Origin: a virus
Direction: 5' to 3' (one strand)
Virus record (IMG/VR): IMGVR_UViG_3300043313_000671
Span: 1 to 28,995 of that record
Length of the DNA stretch: 28,995 nt
Shown: one piece after another, positions 1 to 7,037 of the stretch
Numbering within the stretch: the first letter of the stretch is position 1
Layout of the letters: each line of letters opens with the position of its first letter
The notes under the pieces: generated by a model
Seen by the model: only the letters and a program-made list of their open reading frames with translations
Told to the model about the DNA's origin: nothing
Databases searched by the model: none
Translations under genes and position numbers: made by a program

Positions 1-103
1 GCCAGCCTTACGCGTTTTTCGAGGGCAATAATCAATACCTGGATCAGCTGCTGGTGATCGGCCAGGGCGAATTCGATTTGCTCGAGGTGAGCGTCGGCGA
101 AAC
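1..103. repeat. Terminal overlap, left copy
   Basis: These bases match 28893-28995 at 102 of 103 positions. The only difference is C at 33 versus A at 28925. The tail-tip reading frame runs through the join without interruption, which marks the overlap as closure of a circular (or circularly permuted) molecule of about 28,892 bp and not a gene duplication. The mismatch changes Gln to Lys in the encoded protein. Confidence 0.93.
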
Positions 104-1733
104 CCCGGTTTCGGCGTTGCAAGGTGGCAGCGTGCAAATATGGGCTTTCGGGCCAGCCGATCACGGGCAAGTGATGGGCGCGATAGAGGCCGCGACCGGG
201 ATCATGGAAAACGTGGTTTCGTCGCCAGAGGTGGCGGATCAAGAGTTTTCGGATCCGGGCGCGCCGACCGTCGGGCCGTTTGTTACCTGCAAGCCTGGCC
301 GCCTAGGCGACTATATCATGTGCGATTTTGTATTCCCGCAAGGGCTCTACGAAGTCGACGACGATTCCGGCGCGCTGCTGGGGTTACTGGTTAGTTTTTC
401 GATCGATTTCCAACAAATCGATGATGCCGGCGCGCCGCTGGGCGCGTGGCAATCTTTCCCGATCGATCATTCTAACAACACAAACACCCCGATCCGCTTG
501 AGCTATAAATTTGCCGTGGTTTCGGGCCGCTATCAGGTGCGCGTGACGCGACTAACCCCGCCGCCGGCCAACGCGCGCCAGGTGAGCAATTTTGTCTGGG
601 CGGGCCTGCGCTTTCGCCTGCTGAATGAGCCAACCCCGGTTTATGGGCCCGTGACATTGCTGGGCGTGCGGATCCGCGCAACCAACGGGATCGCGGGCAA
701 CGCGTCGAGCCGGATCCGCGCGCGCGTGCGGCGCCGCCTGCCGCGCCTGGGGCAAGGCCCGGCGCTGCCGTCGACAAGCCCGGCCGATGCCTTTGCCGAT
801 GTTTTCTGCAATCCGGTTTATGGCGCGAAACGCCCGCTGGCCGAACTGGACCTGGCCGAACTGGCGCGGATTGAATCGAGCTGGGGCGGCCAGGCGCATT
901 TCAACGGCGGATTTGCGCAGCGTTCGACCATTTGGGAGGCGCTGAATATCGTTTTGCAAACCGCCAACGCCGCGCCGCTGCCGCTGGGCCAGCTGATGAG
1001 CCTGGTGCAGGAAGGCGTAAAGGCGAACCGGCGCCAGCTGTTCAGCGATGCCAATATGGTCGAGGGATCGCTGGCGATTGGCTACACGTTCGACAAGCCC
1101 GGCGATTATGATGGCGTGCGCGTCGAATATCGCGACCCGGCAACCTGGAACGCGCTCTATTTCACCTGGCCGCCTGGCGCTTATGATGCCGATCAAGTGC
1201 AGCTGTTTGGCTGCAGCGATGCCGGCCAGGCCGAGCAATTCGCCAAGCTGCTTTGGCAAAAGCGCTTAGGCCTGCGCAAAACGGCGAGCTTTGAAACCGA
1301 GCTAGAGGGATTGCTGGCCCGGATGGGCGATCGGATCGCGGTTTCGGCCGAGCTCCCGCGCTGGGGTATGTCGGGCGTGGTGGTGGGCGTGCAAGGGCAA
1401 ACGCTGTGGCTGGACAAAGCCCCCGATTGGTCAGGATCCGGGCACAAGCTGATTTTGCGCGACGAACGCGGCAAGCCGTCGGCGCTGCTGGACGTTAGCG
1501 CGGGCGATGAGCCAAACAAGGTGATCCTGGCGGCGCCCGCACCGTTCGCGCTGTTCGGCACGGGCCGCCAGGAGCCGACGCACTACGCGTTCGGCACGAC
1601 GGTGCAGCTGGTGCGCGATTTCACGGTGCAGAATATCGAACACCGCGACGGTGCGCGCGTGGCTGTCGAGGCGCTGGCCTATGATCCCGCGGTTTTTGCC
1701 GGCACGCTGCCGTGGCTGATGGAGCCGACCTGA
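1..1733 (+). CDS. Tail-tip / host-specificity protein J-like, C-terminal part (5' end at window end)
   Basis: This is the larger part of the tail-tip protein whose start lies at 28424. The codon phase begins at base 3 and continues frame-perfectly from the other end of the window, giving a joined protein of 733 residues. Proteins of this type sit at the distal end of siphovirus tails, form the baseplate hub and contact the host. The position after DUF1833 and NlpC/P60 genes and before fibre genes is the usual one for TipJ. The visible part is rich in beta-structure-like sequence, with a stretch of arginine pairs near base 720 and the motif SYxFDKPGDYDGVRVEY-like around 1080-1130 that resembles tail-tip proteins in general. 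It is short compared with lambda gpJ (over 1,100 residues). The family call rests mainly on gene order and the N-terminal half. Confidence 0.82.
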   Translation, partial: QPYAFFEGNNQYLDQLLVIGQGEFDLLEVSVGETPVSALQGGSVQIWAFGPADHGQVMGAIEAATGIMENVVSSPEVADQEFSDPGAPTVGPFVTCKPGRLGDYIMCDFVFPQGLYEVDDDSGALLGLLVSFSIDFQQIDDAGAPLGAWQSFPIDHSNNTNTPIRLSYKFAVVSGRYQVRVTRLTPPPANARQVSNFVWAGLRFRLLNEPTPVYGPVTLLGVRIRATNGIAGNASSRIRARVRRRLPRLGQGPALPSTSPADAFADVFCNPVYGAKRPLAELDLAELARIESSWGGQAHFNGGFAQRSTIWEALNIVLQTANAAPLPLGQLMSLVQEGVKANRRQLFSDANMVEGSLAIGYTFDKPGDYDGVRVEYRDPATWNALYFTWPPGAYDADQVQLFGCSDAGQAEQFAKLLWQKRLGLRKTASFETELEGLLARMGDRIAVSAELPRWGMSGVVVGVQGQTLWLDKAPDWSGSGHKLILRDERGKPSALLDVSAGDEPNKVILAAPAPFALFGTGRQEPTHYAFGTTVQLVRDFTVQNIEHRDGARVAVEALAYDPAVFAGTLPWLMEPT

Positions 1734-2335
1734 TGGCGCTAGATGATCCCCGGCCGACGCCGCCCCCCCTGGCAACGCCAATGCAGGCATTTGCCGCCAG
1801 CGTGCCCAAATATCCGCTGGATTTCCCGATCCCCGATCGCGCGCCTTATTCGTATCAGGTGGATATGGGCGTGGTGCGATCGGCCATGGCGGCGGGCAAT
1901 ACGCGCCAGCGGCGGCTGTATAAAATCATGCCGCATTTTCTGGCGCTGTCTTTCCATATGCGCGTCGAGGATTTGACGCTGTGGCAGGGCTGGGCCAATC
2001 AATTCGCTTATCAATATTTCACCTGCCCGGTTTCGACCATGTATGCGGGCCAGCCGCCCGACGCGTCGAATATGCGCTATGAAGTGCTGCGCTTTACCAG
2101 TGATTTGCAAATTGCGATGGACGGCTGGAATTGGGTTTCGGTGACGGTGGCGGCCGAGCTGTCGGGCGATGCTTATGCGACATTCAAGCCGATCGGCCTG
2201 GGCGGCTGGATCGTCGGCGGCTATCCCGCGGCACCGTCGCCCGCCTGGATGACCGCGGGCACGCCCGCCGCGCCTGCCGCGGACTGGACTTTGGCGGGCA
2301 CCCCTAACGCCCCCGCCGCGCTAGTAGGAGTTTAA
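1733..2335 (+). CDS. Minor tail protein with C-terminal 13-residue repeats
   Basis: A 200-residue protein that starts inside the tail-tip stop codon (TGATG) with GGAG at 1721-1724, eight bases upstream. An earlier in-frame GTG at 1712 is less well placed. Residues of the type RQRR followed by a tyrosine and an aromatic/hydrophobic stretch occur in many small siphovirus proteins encoded just after the tail tip; this is a remembered resemblance, not an alignment. The last 40 residues form three imperfect 13-residue units, each starting with Trp and containing GG/AG-x-P-x-AP. No enzyme motif or membrane segment is visible. Its place between tail tip and fibre suggests a structural adaptor or fibre-attachment role; this is inference. 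Confidence 0.72.
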   Translation: MALDDPRPTPPPLATPMQAFAASVPKYPLDFPIPDRAPYSYQVDMGVVRSAMAAGNTRQRRLYKIMPHFLALSFHMRVEDLTLWQGWANQFAYQYFTCPVSTMYAGQPPDASNMRYEVLRFTSDLQIAMDGWNWVSVTVAAELSGDAYATFKPIGLGGWIVGGYPAAPSPAWMTAGTPAAPAADWTLAGTPNAPAALVGV

Positions 2336-2338
2336 GCC

Positions 2339-4270
2339 ATGGTCGATACACTTGCCAGAATGCGCCAAATGGTCGGCGCTACCGCCGATTGGACCGCGCA
2401 CGACCTGGTGCTGGGCGATGGCGAAGTGGCGCTCGAGCGTTACGGCACGGGCCAGGTGCGCGCGCGGATCGGCAACGGCGTCACCCCGTTTTCATCGTGC
2501 CCGGTGCTGGGCGGATCGCTGGACCTGGCCGCGGCCGATGCGCGCTATGTGCAGGAAGCCGAAACCTTTGTGATCGGCGGCGCGCCCGCGGCGAACAAGT
2601 GGCCGCGGCTGGACGCCAGCGGCAAAATCGACGCGTCACTGGTAACGATTCCGCTGGTGCTGAAATACCGCGGTACGATCAACGCAACGGGAATGCCGCC
2701 AGGCGGCGCTGTGGCCGGTGATCTGTGGATCAATGACACGCCCGGCACGGTCAATGGCACCTGGGGACCGCCCGCGGCCGGGCAAACGATCAATCCCGGC
2801 GATTGGCTGATTTTGAACACGTCGGGACAATGGCAGGTGGTGCCGATGACCGCGGGCATAGTTTCCGAGGCGCCCGCCAACGGCAAGACCTACGGGCGGC
2901 AAGATGGCGCCTGGATTAGCGCGTTTACGATCGACGGGCTGACGGTGAACAATAACGCGTCGATCGGCGCGACCCTGCAAACGGGAACGGGCGTGGCGGG
3001 CGCCGCCTGCGCGATCGAAGTCGGCGGCGGGCGCACGGCTGTGGGCGAAAGTTTTGTCGATTTTCACGCAGTCCCAAGCGTCGATTACGACGCGCGAATT
3101 TTGCGGCTGGCGGGCGTGGATGGCGACTTGCATATTCTTAACGCGGGCGCGGGCCGGATGGCGCTTGTTGCGCCCGGCGGCCTGATAAATCTGTGGACCG
3201 CGGGCAATCAGGGTTTGGAGATTAAAAACGATGGCAGCTGTTATGCGTCAAGAAACCTTGTTGTCGCTGGCGATCACTACGTTAGCGGGACGGCGTTTCT
3301 TGGCCCAGCCATCTCAATGCGCGATGATCCGGCCAATGATAAAGAGATGTATCTAAGCTGGGCTAATAACGCCAATTCGATTGTTTATGGCGGCATTGGC
3401 ATTAACAACGCTGGACATATGAGAATCTGGTCAACGACTGGATCAATAGTTTTACAAAGCGACGTTATTACCGAATCAAGTCTTTCGGTGTCTACTAACC
3501 TAGGCGTTAGCGGTACGATCTGGTGCGCGACGACGATTAGCGCCGTGAGCAATATTAGCTCGTCTGCCAATATTTTCGCAACGGGCTCGATTTCGGTTTA
3601 TCCCGCAACGGCGGGCGGCATTGAGCTTTTGCCCGGCACGGTCGGACGATCTGGGCATGTGCGGATTATCAAAAACGATCGCACGTCGATCGGATATATC
3701 GGCAACCAACCCGAGGCCGCGGGCGGCAATATTGAATACAACAACACAAACGCCGGCGGGCACGCGTTCATCGGCAGGGTATATATTCCCGACGCGGCGG
3801 TGGGCGGATCGGGCCGCCTGCACGTTCGCGCCGATCCGACGCAAACAAACTATGCGCTAGCGCTGGTCAATTCGGATCCGGCCGGAATGCAGGCCGTCGG
3901 ATTTACCGTCAACGGCGTGCAAGTCGGGCAAATTGGCTGCAACACGACAACAACAAGCTATGCGACGACAAGCGACGAACGGTTGAAGGAAAACATTGCC
4001 GACGCGGCCGACGCGGGCGCGGTGATCGACGCGCTGGCCGTGCGGCAATTCGATTGGAAGGCGAACGGCGAGCACGTCGCGTTCGGCATGATCGCGCAAG
4101 AGCTGGACTCCCAATATCCCGGCGCGGTGTGGAAACCGATCCCGGGCGAAGATGGCACGGTGCCCGAGGAACTGGACACTTGGGGAGTCGACTATTCCAA
4201 GCTGGTGCCGCTGCTGATCAAAGAAATCCAAAGCCTGCGCGCGCGCGTTGCTACTTTGGAGGCGGGATAG
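2339..4270 (+). CDS. Tail fibre with Mtd-like N-terminus and S74 chaperone C-terminus
   Basis: A 643-residue receptor-binding fibre or spike. The start at 2339 has AGGAG at 2326-2330. Residues about 15-55 match the pattern of the major-tropism-determinant N-terminal domain (W-T then GEVALERYGTG and GNGVTPF), which anchors phage fibres. The middle is a long beta-rich repetitive shaft. The end is an intramolecular chaperone (peptidase S74): TSDERLKEN places the catalytic Ser at residue 545 and Lys at 550, and a 99-residue tail including WGVDYSKLVPLL and a short coiled coil follows. Known relatives trimerise the fibre and then cut themselves off before that Ser. The DNA around 3200-3560 is clearly more AT-rich than the rest of the gene, as expected for an exchanged host-range segment. 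Confidence 0.9.
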   Translation: MVDTLARMRQMVGATADWTAHDLVLGDGEVALERYGTGQVRARIGNGVTPFSSCPVLGGSLDLAAADARYVQEAETFVIGGAPAANKWPRLDASGKIDASLVTIPLVLKYRGTINATGMPPGGAVAGDLWINDTPGTVNGTWGPPAAGQTINPGDWLILNTSGQWQVVPMTAGIVSEAPANGKTYGRQDGAWISAFTIDGLTVNNNASIGATLQTGTGVAGAACAIEVGGGRTAVGESFVDFHAVPSVDYDARILRLAGVDGDLHILNAGAGRMALVAPGGLINLWTAGNQGLEIKNDGSCYASRNLVVAGDHYVSGTAFLGPAISMRDDPANDKEMYLSWANNANSIVYGGIGINNAGHMRIWSTTGSIVLQSDVITESSLSVSTNLGVSGTIWCATTISAVSNISSSANIFATGSISVYPATAGGIELLPGTVGRSGHVRIIKNDRTSIGYIGNQPEAAGGNIEYNNTNAGGHAFIGRVYIPDAAVGGSGRLHVRADPTQTNYALALVNSDPAGMQAVGFTVNGVQVGQIGCNTTTTSYATTSDERLKENIADAADAGAVIDALAVRQFDWKANGEHVAFGMIAQELDSQYPGAVWKPIPGEDGTVPEELDTWGVDYSKLVPLLIKEIQSLRARVATLEAG

Positions 4271-4291
4271 CCCGACGAAAGGAAAAAGATA

Positions 4292-4636
4292 ATGGACGAT
4301 AGAAAACGCGAGGATCGCCGCGAGGATCGCCGCGACCGCCGCGAGGACGAACGCGAGGACGAACGCGAGCGCGGGCACCCCGATCAAGGCCTGCCCGGCA
4401 CGCCTGGGCACCCCGATCAGGGATTGCCGGCCGATCCGGCGCGACCCGATCAGGGCCTGCCCGGCACGCCTGGGCACCCCGATCAGGGCCTGCCCGGTGG
4501 AGGCCTTAACCCGGATCTGGATCCGAACCTGAATCCGAACGTGAAGCCCGGCGGGCCAAAGCCCGATCAGGGCCTGCCGAACGCGCCAGCCAAGCCCGAT
4601 CAGGGCCTGCCGCCAACCGCGCAGCCTAAAACGTGA
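4292..4636 (+). CDS. Charged, proline-rich repeat protein with six PDQGLP repeats
   Basis: A 114-residue low-complexity protein. The start has AAAGGA at 4278-4283, eight bases upstream. Residues 1-28 are nearly all Arg, Asp and Glu in short repeats. Residues from about 29 on hold six copies of PDQGLP, most spaced by 11 residues, interrupted by a stretch of NPDLDPNLNPN type. No signal peptide, membrane segment or folded domain is visible, so it is probably extended or disordered. Short proteins with this kind of repeat occur near tail genes in other phages, from memory. It lies directly after the fibre and overlaps the next gene by four bases. Possible roles are a fibre accessory or a lysis/virion-surface protein; no function can be assigned. 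Confidence 0.75.
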   Translation: MDDRKREDRREDRRDRREDEREDERERGHPDQGLPGTPGHPDQGLPADPARPDQGLPGTPGHPDQGLPGGGLNPDLDPNLNPNVKPGGPKPDQGLPNAPAKPDQGLPPTAQPKT

Positions 4637-4821
4637 AGAAGGGAATGGGGGGATTGGCGCCCCCCCTTCTCTTGCTAACCGCCTGCACGACGACGATTGA
4701 CGCCGCGCACGAACCTGGCGTGGGCACGATTATCAATCCGAATTGCCTGGCGTTCTGCAAATATGAGCAAGGGCGCCAGATGCCCGATTTCCTCAAGGCG
4801 GCTATCGCTGCCGACAAATAG
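4633..4821 (+). CDS. Small lipoprotein
   Basis: A 62-residue protein starting at GTG 4633 inside the stop of the previous gene (GTGA). Two lysines, a hydrophobic stretch and the lipobox LTAC (Cys at residue 18) form a clear type II signal peptide. The mature part is about 45 residues and has two further cysteines (C-x3-C). Thr after the lipid-bearing Cys is compatible with outer-membrane sorting. Position after the tail fibre makes an Rz1-like outer-membrane spanin or a superinfection-exclusion lipoprotein possible, but there is no adjacent Rz-like inner-membrane partner and the mature part is not proline-rich. The ATG at 4645 would remove the lysines and has no better ribosome binding site. 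Confidence 0.7.
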   Translation: MKKGMGGLAPPLLLLTACTTTIDAAHEPGVGTIINPNCLAFCKYEQGRQMPDFLKAAIAADK

Positions 4822-4876
4822 CGCTAAAGCCAAACCCGCCAGGTGTTGCGACCCCCCTGGCGATCCTGCACCTATC

Positions 4877-4910
4877 CGGGCGGCCGAGGGCAATCGACCT
4901 GGGCCGCCCG
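4877..4910 (+). terminator. Hairpin between lipoprotein and HNH genes
   Basis: Perfect 9-bp stem (CGGGCGGCC at 4877-4885 and GGCCGCCCG at 4902-4910) with a 16-base loop in the gap before the HNH gene. There is no U-tract. The same sequence core occurs in the hairpin at 11057-11091. Terminator or mRNA-processing element is inferred. Confidence 0.45.
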
Positions 4911-4929
4911 CCTTGTAAGGGAACGCACC

Positions 4930-5262
4930 ATGGCCCGGATCCCTAGCCTTAGCCCGCGCGTCAAGGTGGCAAGCCTGGCGCGTGCGCGCACGATCACAAC
5001 CGACCTGGTGCGGCTGGTGCCTGGCAGCATGGCCGAGCGCCAGGTTAAGCGCGCGATTGCCAAGCGATCGCAGGGCTGGTGCGAGTGCACGGCCTGCCGG
5101 CGATCGGGCGCGCCGCTGCCCGCTGCCGAGTTCGACCATGTTGTTCCATTATGGGAAGGCGGGACCAATGACCTGGGCAACTGGCAACACCTGGCGAGCG
5201 ATTGCCACAAAGCCAAATCCGCTGCAGAAACCCGCCGACGCCTGGGCATTGGACCGGCCTAG
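4930..5262 (+). CDS. HNH endonuclease next to the terminase block
   Basis: A 110-residue HNH nuclease. The sequence shows a zinc-type CxxC (C53, C56), the core FDHVVPLWEGG (D69, H70), N84 and DCH (C92, H93), which is the complete HNH arrangement. In HK97 and many similar phages a small HNH protein encoded beside the terminase genes takes part in DNA cleavage during packaging. Here it lies one gap upstream of the small terminase, which fits that job. The start at ATG 4930 is chosen because the protein then begins just before the folded part; upstream in-frame sequence overlaps the hairpin at 4877-4910. A homing-type role is an alternative. Confidence 0.88.
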   Translation: MARIPSLSPRVKVASLARARTITTDLVRLVPGSMAERQVKRAIAKRSQGWCECTACRRSGAPLPAAEFDHVVPLWEGGTNDLGNWQHLASDCHKAKSAAETRRRLGIGPA

Positions 5263-5289
5263 GCGTCAACCCCCTGCCATGGTGACGCC
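5262..5289 (+). terminator. Hairpin at the HNH stop codon
   Basis: Perfect 7-bp stem, GGCGTCA at 5262-5268 and TGACGCC at 5283-5289, with a 14-base loop, beginning at the last base of the HNH stop codon. No U-tract follows. It may end the late transcript that runs from the head genes around the circle to the HNH gene. Confidence 0.35.
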
Positions 5290-5649
5290 CGGCCAGGCGC
5301 TCGAGCCAGGCCCGATCGAGCGGGCACCGATCATTCAGAAAAGGACGCGCGAAGCTGAACGAAAACGCGCGCGCCATGGGGGCGCCCGCCGGCGAGGGGG
5401 GGAGGGAGCGCGCGGGCGCAATCAAACGCCGCAACCCCCAAGCCTCTCAGCGACAAGTTTTTTTTGCCTTTGATTTTCAAAAAAATGACCGTTTGATTTC
5501 CATAATCAAAAGCGCGATGGTGGCAACGGTCGGGCGTCGTTTTGCCCCTTATCCCCCCTGGATGTAGCCAGCGGCGGCGCCCGGCTATCTCGAGCGATCG
5601 CAGGCCGTTTGCGGCCGATCGGCGCCAGGTGCGAAGGGATCAAAGGACA
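5263..5649. other. Non-coding gap before small terminase, candidate cos/pac and promoter region
   Basis: No convincing gene lies in these 387 bases. The left half is very GC-rich with runs of G and C. The middle (5456-5515) is an AT-rich island with a run of eight T (5458-5465) and a dyad TTTGATT / AATCAAA. The position between an HNH nuclease and the small terminase is where cos or pac sites usually lie. A CATAAT hexamer (5501-5506) resembles a -10 box but has no good -35. Nothing in the sequence alone proves a cleavage site. Confidence 0.4.
5492..5510. promoter_or_regulatory. AT-rich dyad, possible operator
   Basis: TTTGATT (5492-5498) and AATCAAA (5504-5510) form a perfect inverted repeat around TCCAT. 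A related half-site, TTTGATTTTC, lies at 5469-5478. This is the most AT-rich spot between the HNH and terminase genes, so a repressor or integration-host-factor-type site is plausible. Confidence 0.4.
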
Positions 5650-6093
5650 ATGGCCCGAGGTGGGCGCCGACCTGGCGCAGGACGAAAGGCCGGATCGAAA
5701 ACCCGGCCGCAAATCGAAATAGACAAGGAACGCGCGTTCAAGGCGGTTAAGCGCGCGGCGCGCGATGCCAAGCGCGAGGCCGATCAGGACGCGGCCGCCG
5801 CGGCCGAGCGCGAGCGCCAGGCGCGCCGCGAAAGCCGATCCGAAAAACTGACGGTGCAGATTCTGCCGCCGATCGATATGCCCGAAATGTCAGAGGGCGC
5901 CGAGCCGCTGGATTTTCTCAAAGCGCTAATGCGCGACAACCGCTTGCCCGTCGGGTTTCGCCGCGACTGCGCGGCGATCGCGCTGCCCTATGTGCACCCG
6001 AAACCGATCCTGGGCCTAAAGGACGCGCGCCGCCTGGCCGCGTTCGATGACGACGACGACGACGAAATTGCGGCCGTGATGCGCGGGCAATGA
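5650..6093 (+). CDS. Probable terminase small subunit
   Basis: A 147-residue protein starting at ATG 5650 (AGGGA at 5635-5639). It begins with a GGRRPGAGRKAGS-type sequence, a hallmark of the N-terminus of many phage small terminases, continues with a long basic and alanine-rich helical stretch (about residues 25-75) and ends with a run of Asp. The small subunit recognises the packaging site and recruits the large subunit. Its place one gene before the large terminase supports the call. No helix-turn-helix is evident. The stop overlaps the methylase start (ATGA). In-frame sequence back to 5542 is open but lies in the non-coding gap and has no better start. Confidence 0.75.
   Translation: MARGGRRPGAGRKAGSKTRPQIEIDKERAFKAVKRAARDAKREADQDAAAAAERERQARRESRSEKLTVQILPPIDMPEMSEGAEPLDFLKALMRDNRLPVGFRRDCAAIALPYVHPKPILGLKDARRLAAFDDDDDDEIAAVMRGQ
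6081..6093 (+). repeat. 13-base direct repeat, left copy, flanking the methylase
   Basis: GCGCGGGCAATGA at the end of the small-terminase gene is repeated exactly at 7019-7031, the end of the methylase gene. Both genes therefore end in the residues RGQ. The second copy lies just before the large terminase. Confidence 0.7.
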
Positions 6094-7031
6094 ACGATGA
6101 CGTGGATTTACCTGCCTTCAACGTGCTGTCGCTTTGCGCAGGCGTCGGCGCGCTCGATATCGGAATCTCGATTGCCGAGCCGCGCGCTCGAACAATCGCT
6201 TACGTGGAGAGGGAAGCATATGCCGCGGCCGTTTTGGCTGCGCGCATGGAAACGCAAGACCTGGATGACGCGCCTATTTGGTCTGACGTTGCCAGTTTCG
6301 ACGCTCGAGCGTGGCGCGGCCTGGTGGATTGCGTCGTTAGCGGCGATCCGTGCCAACCAAATAGCACGGCCGGAAAGCGGCGCGGCGCCGATGACGAGCG
6401 CTGGCTGGCCGGGCATGTCGTGCGCATTTTCGACGAAAGCGGGGCTAATCGTTTATTCCGCGAGAACGTCGCGGGGAATCTTGCGGGACAACTCGAATTT
6501 TTCATTTCGGCATTGGAGCGGCTGGGCTGCCGCGTTGCGTGCGGAATATTCAGCGCGGCCGAAGTCGGCGGCGCGCACCGACGGGAACGGCTGTTCATTA
6601 TGGCCGACCGCAGCGGCGGCGGATTGCACGGGGTCGACGGGCGGCGGGCAATTTTCCAGCCTGCGAACCGAAACAAGCCGATGGCCGACGGCGACGGCTG
6701 GCGATGCCAAGGCGGCGGGCAACCGCAACCTGCCTGGTTCAACGGCAAATCAGGGAACGAGTCTGACGGATGCCGCGGTGCGGCGCCCGCTCCCTTATTC
6801 GCCCCTGGCCCAAATGACTCCCGCTGGCCCGAATTCATCGCGGCCGCGCCTGGCCTTGAACCCGCGCTTTGTCGAATGGCTGATGGGATGGCCGATCGGC
6901 TGGACCGATTGCGCGCGTGCGGCAACGGAGTCGTGCCATTGGCGGCGGCGCGCGCGTGGATTGCTCTTAACGATTTGCTGGCCGACGGCGCCCGATCAGG
7001 GGGAATTGCCGCTATGACGCGCGGGCAATGA
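6090..7031 (+). CDS. C5-cytosine DNA methyltransferase
   Basis: A 313-residue enzyme that transfers a methyl group from S-adenosylmethionine to cytosine C5 in DNA. Motif I is LSLCAGVGALDIG (13-25), motif IV has the catalytic Cys88 in GDPCQP, motif VI is FRENVAG (123-129), motif VIII is AHRRERLF (162-169) and motif X is GNGVVP (278-283). The target-recognition part between VIII and X is short. The target sequence cannot be read from the protein. It sits between the two terminase subunits, so it may protect packaged DNA from host restriction or mark it. A second frame (+1), open from 6097 to 7017, also encodes methylase-like sequence over the 3' half. A 13-base repeat flanks the gene, consistent with late insertion. 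Confidence 0.92.
   Translation: MNDDVDLPAFNVLSLCAGVGALDIGISIAEPRARTIAYVEREAYAAAVLAARMETQDLDDAPIWSDVASFDARAWRGLVDCVVSGDPCQPNSTAGKRRGADDERWLAGHVVRIFDESGANRLFRENVAGNLAGQLEFFISALERLGCRVACGIFSAAEVGGAHRRERLFIMADRSGGGLHGVDGRRAIFQPANRNKPMADGDGWRCQGGGQPQPAWFNGKSGNESDGCRGAAPAPLFAPGPNDSRWPEFIAAAPGLEPALCRMADGMADRLDRLRACGNGVVPLAAARAWIALNDLLADGARSGGIAAMTRGQ
7019..7031 (+). repeat. 13-base direct repeat, right copy, flanking the methylase
   Basis: Exact copy of 6081-6093 at the end of the methylase gene, seven bases before the large-terminase start. Confidence 0.7.
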
Positions 7032-7037
7032 TAGCCG

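Noticed and set aside
552-1259. A long antisense open frame in the tail-tip gene
   Set aside because: Such antisense frames occur under nearly every gene here because of high GC; composition is that of a shadow.
4378-4610. CRISPR-like array from the spaced DNA repeats
   Set aside because: The repeats are short, in frame, and encode PDQGLP units; spacers are not unique sequences of constant length.
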